Positions 22,319 through 35,100 of a stretch of 64,000 bases of DNA are shown here, in pieces. Source of the DNA: Golubevia sp. BC0850 (taxonomy: Eukaryota; Basidiomycota; Exobasidiomycetes; Golubeviales; Golubeviaceae); contig JAAVVG010000021.1 of NCBI GenBank assembly GCA_012976225.1, positions 62,001 to 126,000 on the forward strand, in the 5' to 3' direction. The notes beneath the pieces were generated by a model. It made no database searches. It was not told the origin of the DNA and saw only the letters and a program-made list of their open reading frames with translations. Positions within the stretch are counted from its first letter, which is position 1. Each line of letters begins with the position of its first letter. A program made the position numbers and the translations under genes.

Positions 22319-25300
22319 TCAATCTAAGCCAAGAGAGGCTCTAGCTTCATCTAACTTTGGCCTGACCCAACTACTTCCACTCAAATCGATAGCCTTGTCC
22401 ACAGCTCTTCTACCGATTTCCAACTCTCTTCTCTCTTCAACATCCATCTTGTCCGCCAATTTCAATCCTTCGATTTCAGCACCCGAACTCAAAGACCTTT
22501 CGATCACTCTAGAAGTGACACAACGAGCCAGAACATATTGAAGAAGCTCAGGAGCTTGAGTTGCGAATCTCTGAAGGATTCTAGAAGGAGTTGGTAAATT
22601 TGGAGTAGTTTGAACCGATCCAAGAGATTTGAGGGATGAGGAAGAAGAATGTCCACTTTGAGAAGGTGATGAAGATGAGGAGGAGTTTGGATTCGAATCG
22701 GATAAAGAAGGAGTGGTTTGATGAGAAAGGTTTGATGCTAACGGAGTAACTGGGTCTAATTCTAGTCCTAAACCATCTTCTTCATGATCTTGAGATTCTA
22801 GATTTTTGAAATGATCTTCAGTTGGAGTGTTGTCTTGATGAGGAATCTTTCCATTCAGACCGTTATCATTTGCAGCTGTTCTAAACTCATTGTATTCATC
22901 TTTCGAACGTTCTTCCAATCCCAAGATTAGACTTAAATCTACGTCTTCCGATCTTGGGAAGCCACTTCTTGGAGCTTTGGTAGCGCTGTCTCTGAACTTT
23001 AAGAAAGCTTCTTGTCCAGTTCCTAGTAAAGATTCTCTGATAAGGTTATCCTCCACTCCATCTCTTAAAGCGAAGGCTCGAATCAGATTGCATCCTAAAG
23101 CCCAAAGATCTCCTGAAGGTCCCATCCTCCGACCAAATGGACCGACTTGAGCTTCTGGAGACGCCCAATCGTAGGAGACAAGTTGAACATAACCATCTGG
23201 ATCTTGATTTGGATCACCTCCATTTGTTTGTTGATGATGTCGATGAGGTTGATCCTGACTCCGATAAGGATTGGCATTTTCATAATCGATGACGACTAAG
23301 TCTCCAGATTGATCGAACATGAGATTCTCCAACTTGATGTCTCCATGCATCCAGCCAGCGCTATGAAACTTGTTCAAAGCCCTAATCGCCATCGTGAAGA
23401 TCAGCTTGACGACAGGAGCCAATTCTTCCTCTTCGCAGCCGGCGACGACAAAGAACGCTTCTTCTGGATAGTCCTCTTCTAGCCTGAAAGCAGAAAGGAG
23501 AGAAGAGGTGAGGAAGCGAGTCAGAAATAATCGCGAAAAAACCTTGCCGTTCTATCGATGTCTTCCAGACAAATCGCCAGCTTACCTTATGAATTTACCG
23601 TCTTCCGTTTTCAAGACATGAGCTACAGCTCCTTTCCTACTCGGATTCAACGTCTCAGCTTTCTGAACCTCGTCTAATAGATCTTCTAGATAGGTAGACT
23701 TGAGTTCTTTCATTAGCTCCTTTGCTCCACCTGGAAGTCCAGAACCTAAAGTCACAGTCGGATCTGCATTCTTCAGCTTGGCTTCGATTGACTTGATTTC
23801 CATCGCAGCGTAGAACCGACCGCAACCATCCATAGCCCATCGACGGAGCTTAGCTGCGGAAGCTACTCGGTTGTCGGGAGTCGTGATGAGATACGTGGTA
23901 GGTTGGCTTTCTGCATTTCCAGTAGGTCCTGTAGTAAACAGTCGGACACTGAGTCCGTCTGTCACGTTTCCTTCCTTGAAGGGTCCACTACGATCGTAGA
24001 GAGTCCCATCAACCTTGACTGGCCTCCTTCTCCTAGCTAGCTTCAATGCAGGGGATTCGATTCTAGGATTGAAGAGTCGGGACGTCGGAGATGCTGGTGC
24101 TTTGAGGTTCGTTGTAGAGTTAGATTTGTTGATTGAAGAGAGACTTCCAGAAGAGATCGCAGCTGCGAGAGAGTCCCCATTTGGGTCCACTCCAAAGGAT
24201 TCTCTGTTCTCCGAGGGAGGAGACACTGGCATCTGACCAGCTGCTGCTGCTTTAGCTGCTTTAGCTGCAGCTTCGGCTAAGACGACAGAGCTACTTCTCT
24301 TCTGAGGTCTGCGACGAGAGGAGTTGGACTCAGGGGAAGAAGAGCGAGTAGATTGAGAGGACGGGAGTTGTTGCTGAAGGAGACCTTTCCCAGACCTGAC
24401 CTTTCCTCCAGATGAGTAAAGTTCTTCCTTTCTTGATCTGCTGGCAGCTCTTTCTAGTTCTTCCTCTTCGTCGTAGTCGATCTCGACCGGTAGATCCTTA
24501 TCGGCTGGAGAAGTAGTAGAAGCGTCTGGGATCGAGGTTGCTGACTTTGACTGGCTGATGAGACTTGAGCTCCCAGAAGGAGGTTTGCTAGTAGGCTGAG
24601 GTTGGAATGCAGGGATTTGACTGAGTGGAGCGAGACCCATCCCCATCAGAGGCGTCATTCTAACTGACCCAGCTCCACTTCCACTACTTCTAGCGCTTGA
24701 AGTTGAGTCTCTTCTAGGGGTGTGAATGCCAATGACTGTTTCATGTCTATGAATGGCTGCCTCTGGTCCATTGGTAGAGAATCTCCTTTCTTTCTTAGAC
24801 ATTCTTGAGGAAGCATTGGAAGCTTGAGATTCTCTCCTCGATCTCTGACCAGCTTTGGAGCTTCTTCTTGAACGGGCTCTAGAGCTACCTGGAGTTGCTA
24901 TTGGAGAATCTAAATCTGACATTCCCAGTGAAGGCAATCTTTCTCTAGCCTTTTCCTTCTCTCCTATGCTACCAAATAGTTCTTTTGAAGATGGATTCGA
25001 GGTGGTTGAAACTTGCTTGAACCTTCTAATCGGAATCTCTTCTTCAGAAGCATAGTCACTGTCTATAGCTTGATCATTATCATTAAATCCATCCTCACTA
25101 CTCTCACTACCACTTCCAACGCTCCCTTCGCTATCACTCTGAGAGTCAAAGTCCTCCAAATCTCCCTCACTTCTCACCATAGGAAATACGCTTGAGCTAG
25201 TTCCCTTATTCCAAGCCAATTTGTTATTCAAACCCATGTTATCTCTGTCATGTCTCTGCCATCTCTCATAATCCTTTCCCAAAAAGAAGGTTGCTGCTCT

Positions 25301-25774
25301 TGGAGTCTTCCCCATTCGATCTGGAGCTTTCCACATCGAGATTGGCGGATCGGTTAGATTTGAACCTGGTATTCTTGTAAAAGATGATGCTGGAGAAGTT
25401 TCAGATGCTCTGATATAGGGTGGACGAGTCTTTGAAGGTGAGGAGGAGAGAGAGAGATTGGAAGTAGAGTCGGCTGAAGGAGTTGTAGTTGGTAATGGTA
25501 ACTTTTCTATGATTGGAGTTGAAGCATTGGAAGAAGTAGGTGAATGATCTGATGGTGATGGAGGTGAAGCAGATGAATCAGATGAACTTTCTGCAAGATT
25601 GAGATTCAGAGAGAAAACGTTCTTCTTGTTATTGCTGCTTGGAATATCAATTCCTTGTGGATCTCTTTGAGGATGAGTGGCTTCTTGTTTACCATTGGTT
25701 TCTGATTGATTTGGATGTTCGTTATTCTTCTTGTTAATCAACTTATTTGATTGGAAATCTTTTGGATCCGACAT
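22319..25774 (-). CDS. Long protein with a C-terminal divergent protein kinase-like domain
   Basis: Exons 25774..23586 and 23483..22319 give 1117 residues, with one intron of 102 bases. Residues 1 to about 560 are Ser/Pro-rich, acidic and probably disordered. A folded part starts near IESPALKLARRRRPVKVDGT and has YAAMEIKS, a candidate for the ATP-binding lysine, then hinge-like AFFVVAGCEEEE. The catalytic loop is HGDIKLENLM (H776, D778, K780, N783), and the metal-binding motif is DYE (D796) in place of DFG. A recognisable helix-F element GDLWALGCNLIRAF follows. The domain is interrupted by a ~100-residue Ser-rich insert before a helical C-terminus. The key catalytic residues remain, so the protein may be active despite HGD and DYE. 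I do not recognise the family. No transmembrane segment is seen. Confidence 0.8.
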
Positions 25775-26297
25775 CTTTCATCGAAGAGGCAGCGAGGGGG
25801 TTCCAAGGTTAAGAAGGAAAGAGGGAGAGGTTTTGCTTGCGTGGAGTAAAGCATGAAGCATGAAGGGTCCCCTCCTCCCGAACCCCTGGTGGCAACGTGG
25901 CAATTGCCCTCAATGCAGAACGATCAGAGATTCTTTCCTTCATTTTGAAAGAGGAATACAAGCGAACCAACTTTACCCCTTGAAAGGGCAACGCTTGCTC
26001 CTTAAAGTCTTTCCCTCTCTCCTTCCTTCCGTTGATCACGCTTCGCAGCCTCCAACAACCCATCTAACGTTCTCTTCAGTATCTATTGAGACGTCAAGAA
26101 AACAGTTTGAAGGCGTTTTTCGAACAGCCAGACAACATACTGCAGACCAGATCGTGGGTCTGTCATTTACAGGGTGCGAGCAAGATGGCACACGAGAAGA
26201 GAGCGATTCAATCCCTCTATTTTCCAACCAAGTATTGCATTGAAAGAGATTCAGGAAACAGAGAAACAAGAACAGAGTGACACGACCAACCATCTCC

Positions 26298-28398
26298 CTA
26301 AGTTTGCCTCTCCTGAAGTCTCTCCGCCAGTCTTTGAGATTCATTGACAACCTAGGAGAGATTGAAACGCAGGTAGTAGAGATCAAGATCAGTAGTTGAA
26401 GTAAGAATCTGCCAATGATGCAGAGTAGGAGAGTACTCACCACTCCTTCTTCAACCCAAGGACCTCTGAAGTTCTCACTCCTCCTCATCTCTTCTTTACC
26501 CATCATTCCATTTCCTGGACCGGTAGAAGCACCATTGGCATTCGAAATCCCACTTCCAATGATGGCATCCAAATCTCTGGATTGAGAGGCTAACCAAGTT
26601 CTCAAGTGACCGGCTGGATCCCTAGAGAAAGCAGAGAGGAAATCTCTGGTAGCTGAACGGGTTCGAAGAGTTGAGGTCGCTTGTGAGATCTGACGAAGAT
26701 GAGATGGGGTTTGAGAACACTTAGGTCAGTTTCGATGATTTTGAAAGGAACTTCGATACCCTCAGCCTTTCAGTCAACTCACCATCTCGTCCAATTCGGT
26801 AACCTCCTTTTTCTTCGCCGAGCTCTCCCATTCCTTGATGATAGAACTCATTCTACCCCTGTTGAGTAAATCCTCCATTTCAATTTCCACATCAAAAGCC
26901 TCTTCACTCTTATGAAATTCTTTATCAGTTCTAACCCAGTATTCTAAAACGACAGGTAAAGGCGGAGACAACATTCTATTAATCAACTCAGGTAAATGAT
27001 AGAAATTCAAATTCTCTAAATTGAAAATCTTCCTCAAAGCATCATCACAATTAACGACTTTAGGATTTCCCTCGTCTAATAAAGAATTCGTTTGAATATA
27101 AGACCACATAGCATTTAAAATATCAGCTCTAGTTGATTCTACTAACCCCAATAGATTTGCGAGATCTGTTGAAAGAAGATATCTTTCAGGTGTATGTTGA
27201 AGATAGAATGCAATTTTGACCTTCACAGGAACAGAACCAGTTCTCTTGATTTCGAAACCATCTAAAGCAGGTTCTGAAGCATGAATCATCGAAGGTTCAC
27301 CAATTCCACCACCTCCAGTTGCATTGGCGCTTGGTTGAGCTGAAGAAGGTACTGTTGAAGGAATCGGTCTATGCCATTCTACCATATTGCTCCCATTTGG
27401 ATAGAGCCTTGAATCTCTCATGATCTCTACTGTTAAGGATTGAAGGAGGTTTGAGAATTTGTAGGCACCTGATCTTCTCATCTGACCATCCGCTGCCTGA
27501 GCTGCGTTAGCTCTAGAACGATTGGGCAGTTCCAGTAACCTTCCTTCCACCCTTAGAGTCCAAGAAGGCAGATCCGCTTCAGAGACTCCAGCTTTCCTTG
27601 CCTCCGCTTCGGAATCGATTCCAGTTGGCTCTGAAGTTTCGGGAGCACCATCCTTCTGGAAAGGCTGATTGGCACACGTGTTCGACAGGAAGATTCGAAG
27701 AGTTCTTTTCGTCTGTCGTTGTTAAAGAGAATGATTATAAGGGAACGCGTCAGAAATAGAAGAAGCACACAGAGACAGATAGAGGAAGGAGGAAGAAAGG
27801 TAACCTCTCTTTGTTCCGCCTCTTCCACTCTCTCATGCCGCAATTGCCTTCCAATGAATTTCATTGTCTTTCCCCAAGTGATCCAATTTTTAACGACATG
27901 AATGCTAGTAGCGTTGGAAGCACTCACCCTGCTAGCTCTAGCATTGAAACCGCCCTCATTGATCTCTGCTCTTTTCCTCATGATCTCCCAATCCAACTTT
28001 CTCTCCATCTTTAAAAGATCATTAAAAAGAGCGGATTCAGGGATCTGTCTTTGAATTGAAGGAGGTAGAGCTCTATGGGAAGCTTTCTGACCACCAGCTG
28101 AAGTTGAACCTAGACCACCTCCTCCTAATCTCTTTGATCTTGAAGCTGACCTCAAGGATTCACCCAAAAGGTTGTCTGTAGCAGCTCTTTTTCTGAGAGA
28201 CAATTGAGCTTGATAAGCTGCGTTTGTGACTTGAGCTTGTTGAGCAGCGCTCAATTGCTGAGGTTGAGGTTGAGCTGGTGGATTCTGATTCTGATAACTT
28301 GTTGATGGTGAAGGTGAAGCATGATACATTGCTTGACCATGTCCGTATTGAGGTGTTCCACTATTACTTCGGTAGTGAGGGGGAGCTTGGTGTGACAT
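26298..28398 (-). CDS. SNF12: SNF12/SMARCD-type SWI/SNF chromatin remodelling subunit (SWIB domain)
   Basis: Exons 28398..27928, 27712..26783, 26719..26441 and 26351..26298 give 577 residues. A Gln/Pro-rich N-terminus is followed by the family core: ESALFNDLLKMERKLDWEIM, then across an intron TKRTLRIFLSNTCANQPF, DLPSWTLRVEGRLLE, MVEWHRP, DGFEIKRTGSVPVKVKIAFY, and the SWIB/MDM2-like domain PERYLLSTDLANLLGL with TRADILNAMWSYIQ and HLPELINRMLSPPLP. The C-terminal helices LASQSRDLDAIIG and PWVEEGVVVNESQRLAERLQ end in RQT. The protein is a non-catalytic core subunit of SWI/SNF (Snf12) or RSC (Rsc6); sequence alone does not decide which, though the layout resembles SMARCD/Snf12. ATG 28398 is chosen because the reading frame upstream lacks an ATG. 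The second intron is only 63 bases. Confidence 0.92.
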
Positions 28399-28644
28399 CT
28401 TGTCAGGTAGAATGGTGGATAGGGTGGGGAGAGAAGATCTGCTGGACCTGGATGGCAAGCAGAAAGTCGATAGTCAAGGCAACTATGAATACAGATTCGT
28501 GTATGACAGTATCATTAATACAGCAATTGAGATTATAGAAAACCATATGTGAAACTATTTGACAAAAAAGCAGAGTGAAAAGAAGTCACATCAATCGACC
28601 CTCGAGCTTGCATCCCTCCGTCCCTCCATCCATCTTGAGGACCT

Positions 28645-29004
28645 TCACTTCTTGACGGCAGCGTTGCTCCTCCCCTTGTTTTGGAGAGCGATGAGAACGA
28701 CTACTCCGAACAGCACAGCAGCCAGAGTTGCGAAGTTCGCTGTAGTGAGGGACGAGAGAGGGTGGAAGTCAGTACGGGATTTCACCGAGGTGGATATCTA
28801 TCACTCTCTTTTCCTGTACTCACAGCTCAAGAAACTGATGATCTGTCCAACTACATCAGCGATGGATGATAGAATCGTTTGGAAGAGGTCGAAGATCGTG
28901 GAAAGGACGCTCATGATGGCATGGTAGATGTGCTGGAAGACTGCGAGAATACTCTCTAACAGTCCAGAGATGGCACTGCTGATTCCTGAGATGATTCCTG
29001 CCAT
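28645..29004 (-). CDS. Small 91-residue hydrophobic membrane protein of unknown function
   Basis: Exons 29004..28824 and 28739..28645 give 91 residues, with an 84-base intron. The first 60 residues (MAGIISGISSAISGLL onward) form a long run of Ile/Leu/Val/Phe-rich amphipathic helix with regularly spaced Ser/His/Gln and no charged patch. After the intron comes a clear transmembrane segment (TLAAVLFGVVVLIALQ), then a short basic tail QNKGRSNAAVKK. Small proteins of this layout, an MxGI-type start plus one TM helix and a basic tail, occur in other fungi as far as I recall, but I know no function for them. Phase agreement across the intron and the sharp TM-plus-basic-tail ending argue that the gene is real. 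The topology would place the basic tail in the cytosol. Confidence 0.7.
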
Positions 29005-30411
29005 TGTTGAAAGAGATTTGAGTTGGTTTGTTGAATTGGTAGTGGGGAGGAGGGAGAAGAGAGAAAGGAAGGAGGAAAGGAGAAAGAAAGGGTGCTGTGG
29101 AGGCGGCTGAAAATAGAACCTGTGACGACGTCATCATCCCTTTTTTTTCTTTGAGGGAGCTCTCGAAGATATGCTTTAATGAATGGAATTTTTCTGATCA
29201 TTCTGATGTCTGATGAGTTTGAATAAAAGTAAGGGATCGGTTAGAATTCTCTTCCAGGTGGCAAGATTACGTCTCAAGCACACCTTCAGAAATTTGCACC
29301 GAAGTCCAAGCAAGAGAATTTATGGATTTAGAATAATGGAATCAGTCTAAGGTCAAAGAGAGTGGAGAGGTGGAAATGGGAAAAAAGAAGAGGCGAAACA
29401 GAAAGGACAACAAAGAGAAGTGCCGTAGACCTCAGAGACTTGAGACTCTAGGGTGACTTTAGAAGAAGGACGAAATCCAAAATGAAAGGTTTCCAGAAAA
29501 CCTTGAGATCCGAGAGAGGAGAAAATGAGAGGAAATAGAAGATCTAAGGGGTGTGTCACTGGGCGGAGTTCGAGTGCTACAAACATCTGAACAAAAGGGA
29601 GCGCGAGCGCCAGGTCAGTAAACGAGCCTCAGAAGAGAAGTGCTGATAAGGACTGGGTCAAGGATGTGAGGCTGTGGAAGGAAGCAAGGATCATTTCGGT
29701 TGCGTTGGAAAGCATTTGAGAAGTGGATAACTCAACCCTGTTGGTGGAAACATCCCTCACAATCACATTAGTCAGGAACTTTCGAGATGATCAAGAGATA
29801 ATTCGAGACCTCAAAACTTTCGGAAAGCGTACCGGGTCATCTTTGAATGACGTGGAGAGACAGGGAGGGGCGTGTTGACCTCATCAGAGAGTGAGACTAG
29901 ACTTGATGAAGCCCCTTCGGATCAAGGTGCGAATCTGGTTCTGAATATACCAGTCCCTAGAGATAAGTACCACCTCTTACATGATGATCGCAAGAGAAGC
30001 CTGTGGCTCAGAAATTGGAAAAAAATGGAGCCATCGATTGCATGCAGGTGTCAAAGATCAGTGATTACCGATGTGGGCCTAGCTTGACGAAGAAGCCACT
30101 CTACTTCGAGAATAGATGAATCAAAGATGGAAAAATGCAGGTAGTGCGCATTTCAAGCAGAAATTTGAAGCCTAAGTCTTCAAGTCTTTGGTCTGATGCC
30201 CTCTGGCTCCCCTCCCCCCTCTCTTTGAAACCATCCGAATTTTCGTAGCTCTCTCGTCGGGTTAGAAATCCAGCCAAAGTTTCTCCGTAATCTCTGACAA
30301 TGTGGCGAGATGAGGTTCAGGAAGGGGAGGTAAATTGGAGCATCGGGTTTTAGCGTTTTGATAGCGCAGCGGGTGGAGAAGAAGGCTGTTCCCAACACCA
30401 ACAATTCAAAG
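29005..30411. other. Gene-poor interval upstream of NFU1
   Basis: This 1.4 kb stretch separates the small membrane protein (-) from NFU1 (+), so it contains two divergent 5' regions. Only short overlapping open frames without recognisable protein features are present on either strand. I saw no tRNA-like box pair or repeat. A non-coding RNA cannot be excluded by eye. Confidence 0.5.
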
Positions 30412-31737
30412 ATGACATTGAATTCAAGAATGTTGAGTTCTTCAGCTCAACTAGCAAATAGAACTGTAACTCAAATCATTCGTAATCAATCAAGATTAGC
30501 ATCAACCGCTTTACTCAACAGCAGCCACAGCCACAGCCACAGCCACTCACCATCACCCTCATCCACTTGTAGAAGTTTCGCTACCAATCGAACAACTTCA
30601 ACTCTCTTCTCAAACCAAAAATCCAATGCTTCTAATAATCCATTCTCTTCATCATCTCAAGGTTGGTATTACAGTCAAGCACCTCTTTCTGTCCTTCCCA
30701 TCTTACTGAGTTGAATTTCCCACTCTCCCTCATTCTCAGTTCGAACCATGTTCATTCAAACTGAATCCACTCCAAACGAGGATTCACTGAAATTCCTACC
30801 AGGTCAAAAAGTGATGGAAAATGGTTCACATGAATTCTTAGACATTCGTAGTTCAATGTGAGTGAAGCCTGCTTTGAAATCAAAAGAGAGAAGTCCTTCC
30901 CTTCGATGTCCTTATCTCCTCTCCCTCTCTCAAACCAGGACTTCTCCATTAGCAAAACAATTATTTCAAATAGATGGAGTCAAAACAGTGTTCTACGGTC
31001 CAGATTTCGTTACAGTTTCAAAAGATTCAGAACATCAATGGTCGATTTTAAAACCAGAGATTTATTCCACAATCATGGAATTCTTCACAGCAGGTCATGA
31101 TTTATTCACCGATCCTAATAGTTCTTTAGGTTCCAGTGATACGTTGATTCTGGATACTGATTCAGAAACGACAGCTATGGTAAAAGAATTGTTGGATACA
31201 AGAGTTAGACCTGCTATACAGGAAGATGGAGGTGATATTGAATTCATGGGATTCGAAGAAGAAGGGGATGGAATCGTTAGGTTGAAACTAAAAGGTAGTT
31301 GTAGAGGTTGTGATTCTAGTACTGTCACTTTGAAAAGTGGGATTGAGAGAATGTTGATGCATTATATTCCGGAAGTTAAGGGTGTGGAACAGGTGAGTTT
31401 TGGAGATGGGAGAGGGTTGAGGGAGATGCTTGGGAATGGGAGTAGGATAAAATCTAGATCTACAACTTTTCCACGAGAGAAGATCTTTGAAGAGATGTTC
31501 AGGAGTAAGATTGGGAGACAGATACTGAGTGGCATACAATCTATAGATTCTTTTCGATTTCCTTAACACTGACATCCCTTTCTTCTCTCCCGATCTCTAT
31601 CTCATCAAATACTCGAATCACTTATTGAACAGGTTTTGGATCAGGAAGAAGCCATTGCCTTAGATGAATTCTCAAAGTTGGAGAAGAAGTTGGCCAAAGA
31701 TAGAGAAAGAGAGACTTCTCATGGATTCTCCCCCTGA
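30412..31737 (+). CDS. NFU1: NFU1, mitochondrial iron-sulfur cluster carrier
   Basis: Exons 30412..30661, 30740..30857, 30939..31392 and 31633..31737 give 308 residues. The N-terminus ([17 protein letters not shown] and onward) is a mitochondrial presequence, followed by a His/Ser repeat coded by four AGCCAC units. The Nfu N-terminal domain is [26 protein letters not shown] and [20 protein letters not shown]. The C-terminal NifU-like domain has [13 protein letters not shown] and the Fe-S ligand motif [10 protein letters not shown] (C244, C247). Nfu1 receives [4Fe-4S] clusters and delivers them to targets such as lipoate synthase and complex II. Two details are atypical: the first intron must use a GTTGGT donor to keep the frame, and the last intron (240 bases) is long. 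The frame upstream of 30412 lacks an ATG. Confidence 0.94.
30523..30546. repeat. Four tandem AGCCAC hexamers in NFU1 exon 1
   Basis: Four exact AGCCAC copies encode alternating Ser-His within the variable linker between the presequence and the Nfu N-terminal domain. It is a coding microsatellite that could vary in copy number without shifting the frame. Confidence 0.9.
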
Positions 31738-32112
31738 AGACTTTTAATTCAACAGTTCTCAAAACGATCTTCAAGTGTCGAAATTTCCCAATCTGTGTGT
31801 CTTCAACTCATTCTGGGAGAAGATTGTTATTTTCAGCTAGCTCAAATTGCTTCAACTTGCGTTGTTTCTCTCAATAGCCCTTGTACGATTCGTTTCTTTG
31901 TTTTCTTCGACTTGAATTGAATACAACCATTTTCAGACTGACAGCAATTCTCTCCGTAGAAGAAACCGAAGGGTGAGAGGTTGACCTATCATCGGCAAGG
32001 CGTTTTAAAAGTGGCTGTGAGGTTGGACCGCTTTCTCCAGCATCTCCAATCATCAAATCAACTAGATTCTATCTCTGAGGCTTGATCAGTTTACTCTAAT
32101 TCTACTTGGGTA

Positions 32113-35100
32113 ATGCTGACAAGTAGCTCAACTGGAAGGAAATGGTTTCTTCTAGGATTAGCTATTGTCATTCAATTAGCCTGTTGGAGAGGTTCAAGTA
32201 AATTGAGATCATCTTCATCATTATCATCTTCAAGTTCTTCAAGTCTAACCATCAACCACAATCATTCAACTTCATGGTACGAGAATCTACGGCTACGAAA
32301 GAGGAATTTATTGGACCTGCATTCAGGGGGAAGCTTGGTTGGGTTGAAGGGAGGAGAGCAGGAGCAATTGCTGGGAGAGAGAGAGGGTCTAGTAGAACAA
32401 GTGGAAGTGGAAGTAGGTGAATCGAGTAACAAGGAGAAGGAAGATGAGAAGGAGGAGAAAAAGGAGAAAAAGAAAAAGGAAAAAGAAGAAAAGAAACACA
32501 AGAAAAAGGAGAAGAAAAATGAAAAGAAACATAAATCTAAATCTACCTCCTCTACTTCTGAATCCACCTCCTCAACTCATACCACTACCATCACCACTAC
32601 GATTGAGAAACCTACCGCTACTTCTGAATCCACCAGTTCAACTTCAAGTAAATCATCTACAAAGACTTCAACATCTCCAACTCCAACTCCTCCTCTACCT
32701 TGTGATCCTCTACCACTTCAACTCTCACCACCAAAACTATGTGCTCATGTTAGAAAACATTGTCCACCTTCTGGTCATTTCGATTATTTAGGTTTCTTCT
32801 ATTGTCAAGGTGTTGAAGAAGGTAGAGATCCAGATTCTCATTCAAGTACCTTTTCATCTTTAAGATCATCTTCCGATTCTTCCTCTATCTCCGATCAACT
32901 GTCAAATAATACCACTTCCAACCTCAACTCTGAAGGATCAATCGAAATCGAGTTCAAAAATAGAAAAGGGAAACAAGAGCTCTATCCTATCTCAAGGAAA
33001 GTTTCTATTTTGAGATCTCTGGCTCTAGCAATCATCATTGGTTGGATGCTCTTCCTCTTCTCTGGAGTCGGAATCGTTGCCAGTGATTTCTTTTGTCCTA
33101 ACCTGAGTACTATAGCTAGTAGATTGGGTCTGAACGAGAGTACAGTGAGTATCGTAAACGAGGAAATAGCTTCACTCGTTGTTGTTCTTACAATCCGCAC
33201 TCCCTCTCTTTCTCTCCCAGGCAGGAGTAACTTTCCTCGCCTTTGGAAATGGATCTCCAGATGTGTTCTCGACCTTCGGGGCCATGAAGTCAGGTTCAGG
33301 ATCTCTAGCCATCGGAGAGCTCTTAGGAGCAGCTTCCTTCATCGTTAGTGTCATCTCTGGATCGATGATGTTAATCAAACCATTCAGAGTTAAAGCTTTT
33401 CCCTTCCTAAGGGACGTTGGATTCTTCACCGTAGCAGTAGCTTTGACTATGAGCTTCCTCCTAGATGGTAGATTGAGGCTGAGTGAAAGCCTCTGTCTAA
33501 TTGGACTCTACATCATCTACGCAGCGACAGTCATTATCGGAAGTTGGTGGCAGGAGAGAAGGAGAAGGAAAAGGTTGATGATCGCTACTGCTAGAAGTGA
33601 ATATAGCATCCATGCAAGATCGAGACAGGATTTAGAAGATGAGGAAGATGAAATCGTTAATCCTTTTAGAGATGATGAGGATGGAGTTGGAGGAGATCAA
33701 GAATCAAAACTCAAGACTCCTTCTAGAAAGTATAGATCTTCTTCTGTCAACAGAAGTACTGAAGATTTGGAGAGACAATCTGGAATGCTCTCTGTTCCTT
33801 CTCCTTATCTAGCTCCTATAAGCCCTTCTTCAGAATACGATCCAGAAGCGGATCCACTAGAGCTATGGGCGGATACCCCTTCAGCAGGCATGAGAGCTAT
33901 AGCAGGAATCGCAAGTGCTGTTGGAGCTCCTTCTTCAACTCCTGCAGGTTCTCCTAGGATGAGTCCAAGTCCAATTGGAAGTGCCTCTTCAAGAACAGGT
34001 AGAGGAGAAAGTCAATTAAGTAGTTTAGGAATGATGAGATCTCAATCCAAATTCAGACCTGGTGCAAATCCAAGACATTCTTTACTAGGTGCTATCGAAT
34101 TCAGGGATGTTGTTAGAAGTCTTAGAGCGGAATCTAATTACACTGATGCCGATGATAGAAGTTTAGAAGTCTTTCAAAGTAGAGATCCGGAATCTTTTTA
34201 CCCACACCATCATAACCATCCTCATCATCATCATCAATCTCAGAATCCTCAAGAGAGACCAAGGCATCAACGTTCTGAAACTCACGCTCATAGGAGAATC
34301 GCAAGTATGATGGGCCCTTCAAGTGCTTTGGAACCTTCAGCTGCTTATGAATACTCGAGAGAGAGAGCTTATAGTACTGGAAATAGAGGTGGGAGACCTG
34401 CAGTTCATAGAAGTCGATCTACTGGGAATCACCTCCGAACAGCTGATGATGGAGATCACTACTTTGCTAGTTTCCATGGAAATGGGATCGGATCTAGCTC
34501 CGGCTCGGGGTCAGGATCAGGAGAAGCATCTGGGTTCGCTTCTCTCGTCGGATCGAGGGAGAGGGATGCTGCAGCTGGAACTACTGGAGAGGGGAGAGGG
34601 ATCGACGTTGGAGCTGCTACCGCCGGATTGGACGATCCTTGGAGAGAAGAGCACACAGTCAACGACAACTGCGAAGACGCTGCTCCACCGCCCTCGAACA
34701 ACAATCTCGAAGGGTTGAGCAAGTCTGATCAGCTCAGATTGGGTCTACCCAAGATCGGAACTCATCAACGCAACGTCAGCGAGGAGTTCCTCTTACCTCC
34801 CTCTGCTGATCATCATAGCGACAAATCTCGCTCGCCAGTACCCTCAATTCACATTTCCAAATCAGGTAGAAGTGACGAAGAGTATTCTTCTCCAGGAACT
34901 CCAACTCCTCAACCTACTAGATCCAAGTCAAACAGGGCTGGGAAGCGATCAAGATCCGACTCTACGCCAAATGGAACATCTCTGATGGAATATCGACGAC
35001 TACCGAATAGCAGGACGAGTTCGGAGAGCTTCCAAAGACACCTCAAGATGACACGAAGAGCTCTTTTTCCATCGCTTAGACACTTCAGAGAAAAATCCTG

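Noticed and set aside
28399-28458. Longer SNF12 start at 28458
   Set aside because: The codon there is TTG, not ATG. The first in-frame ATG is 28398.
29353-30087. Several 60-80 codon ORFs in the gap before NFU1
   Set aside because: Most lack an ATG or have compositions like random translation, with no splice partners that extend them.
30523-30546. AGCCAC repeats as a CRISPR-like array
   Set aside because: They are contiguous hexamers without spacers inside a eukaryotic exon.
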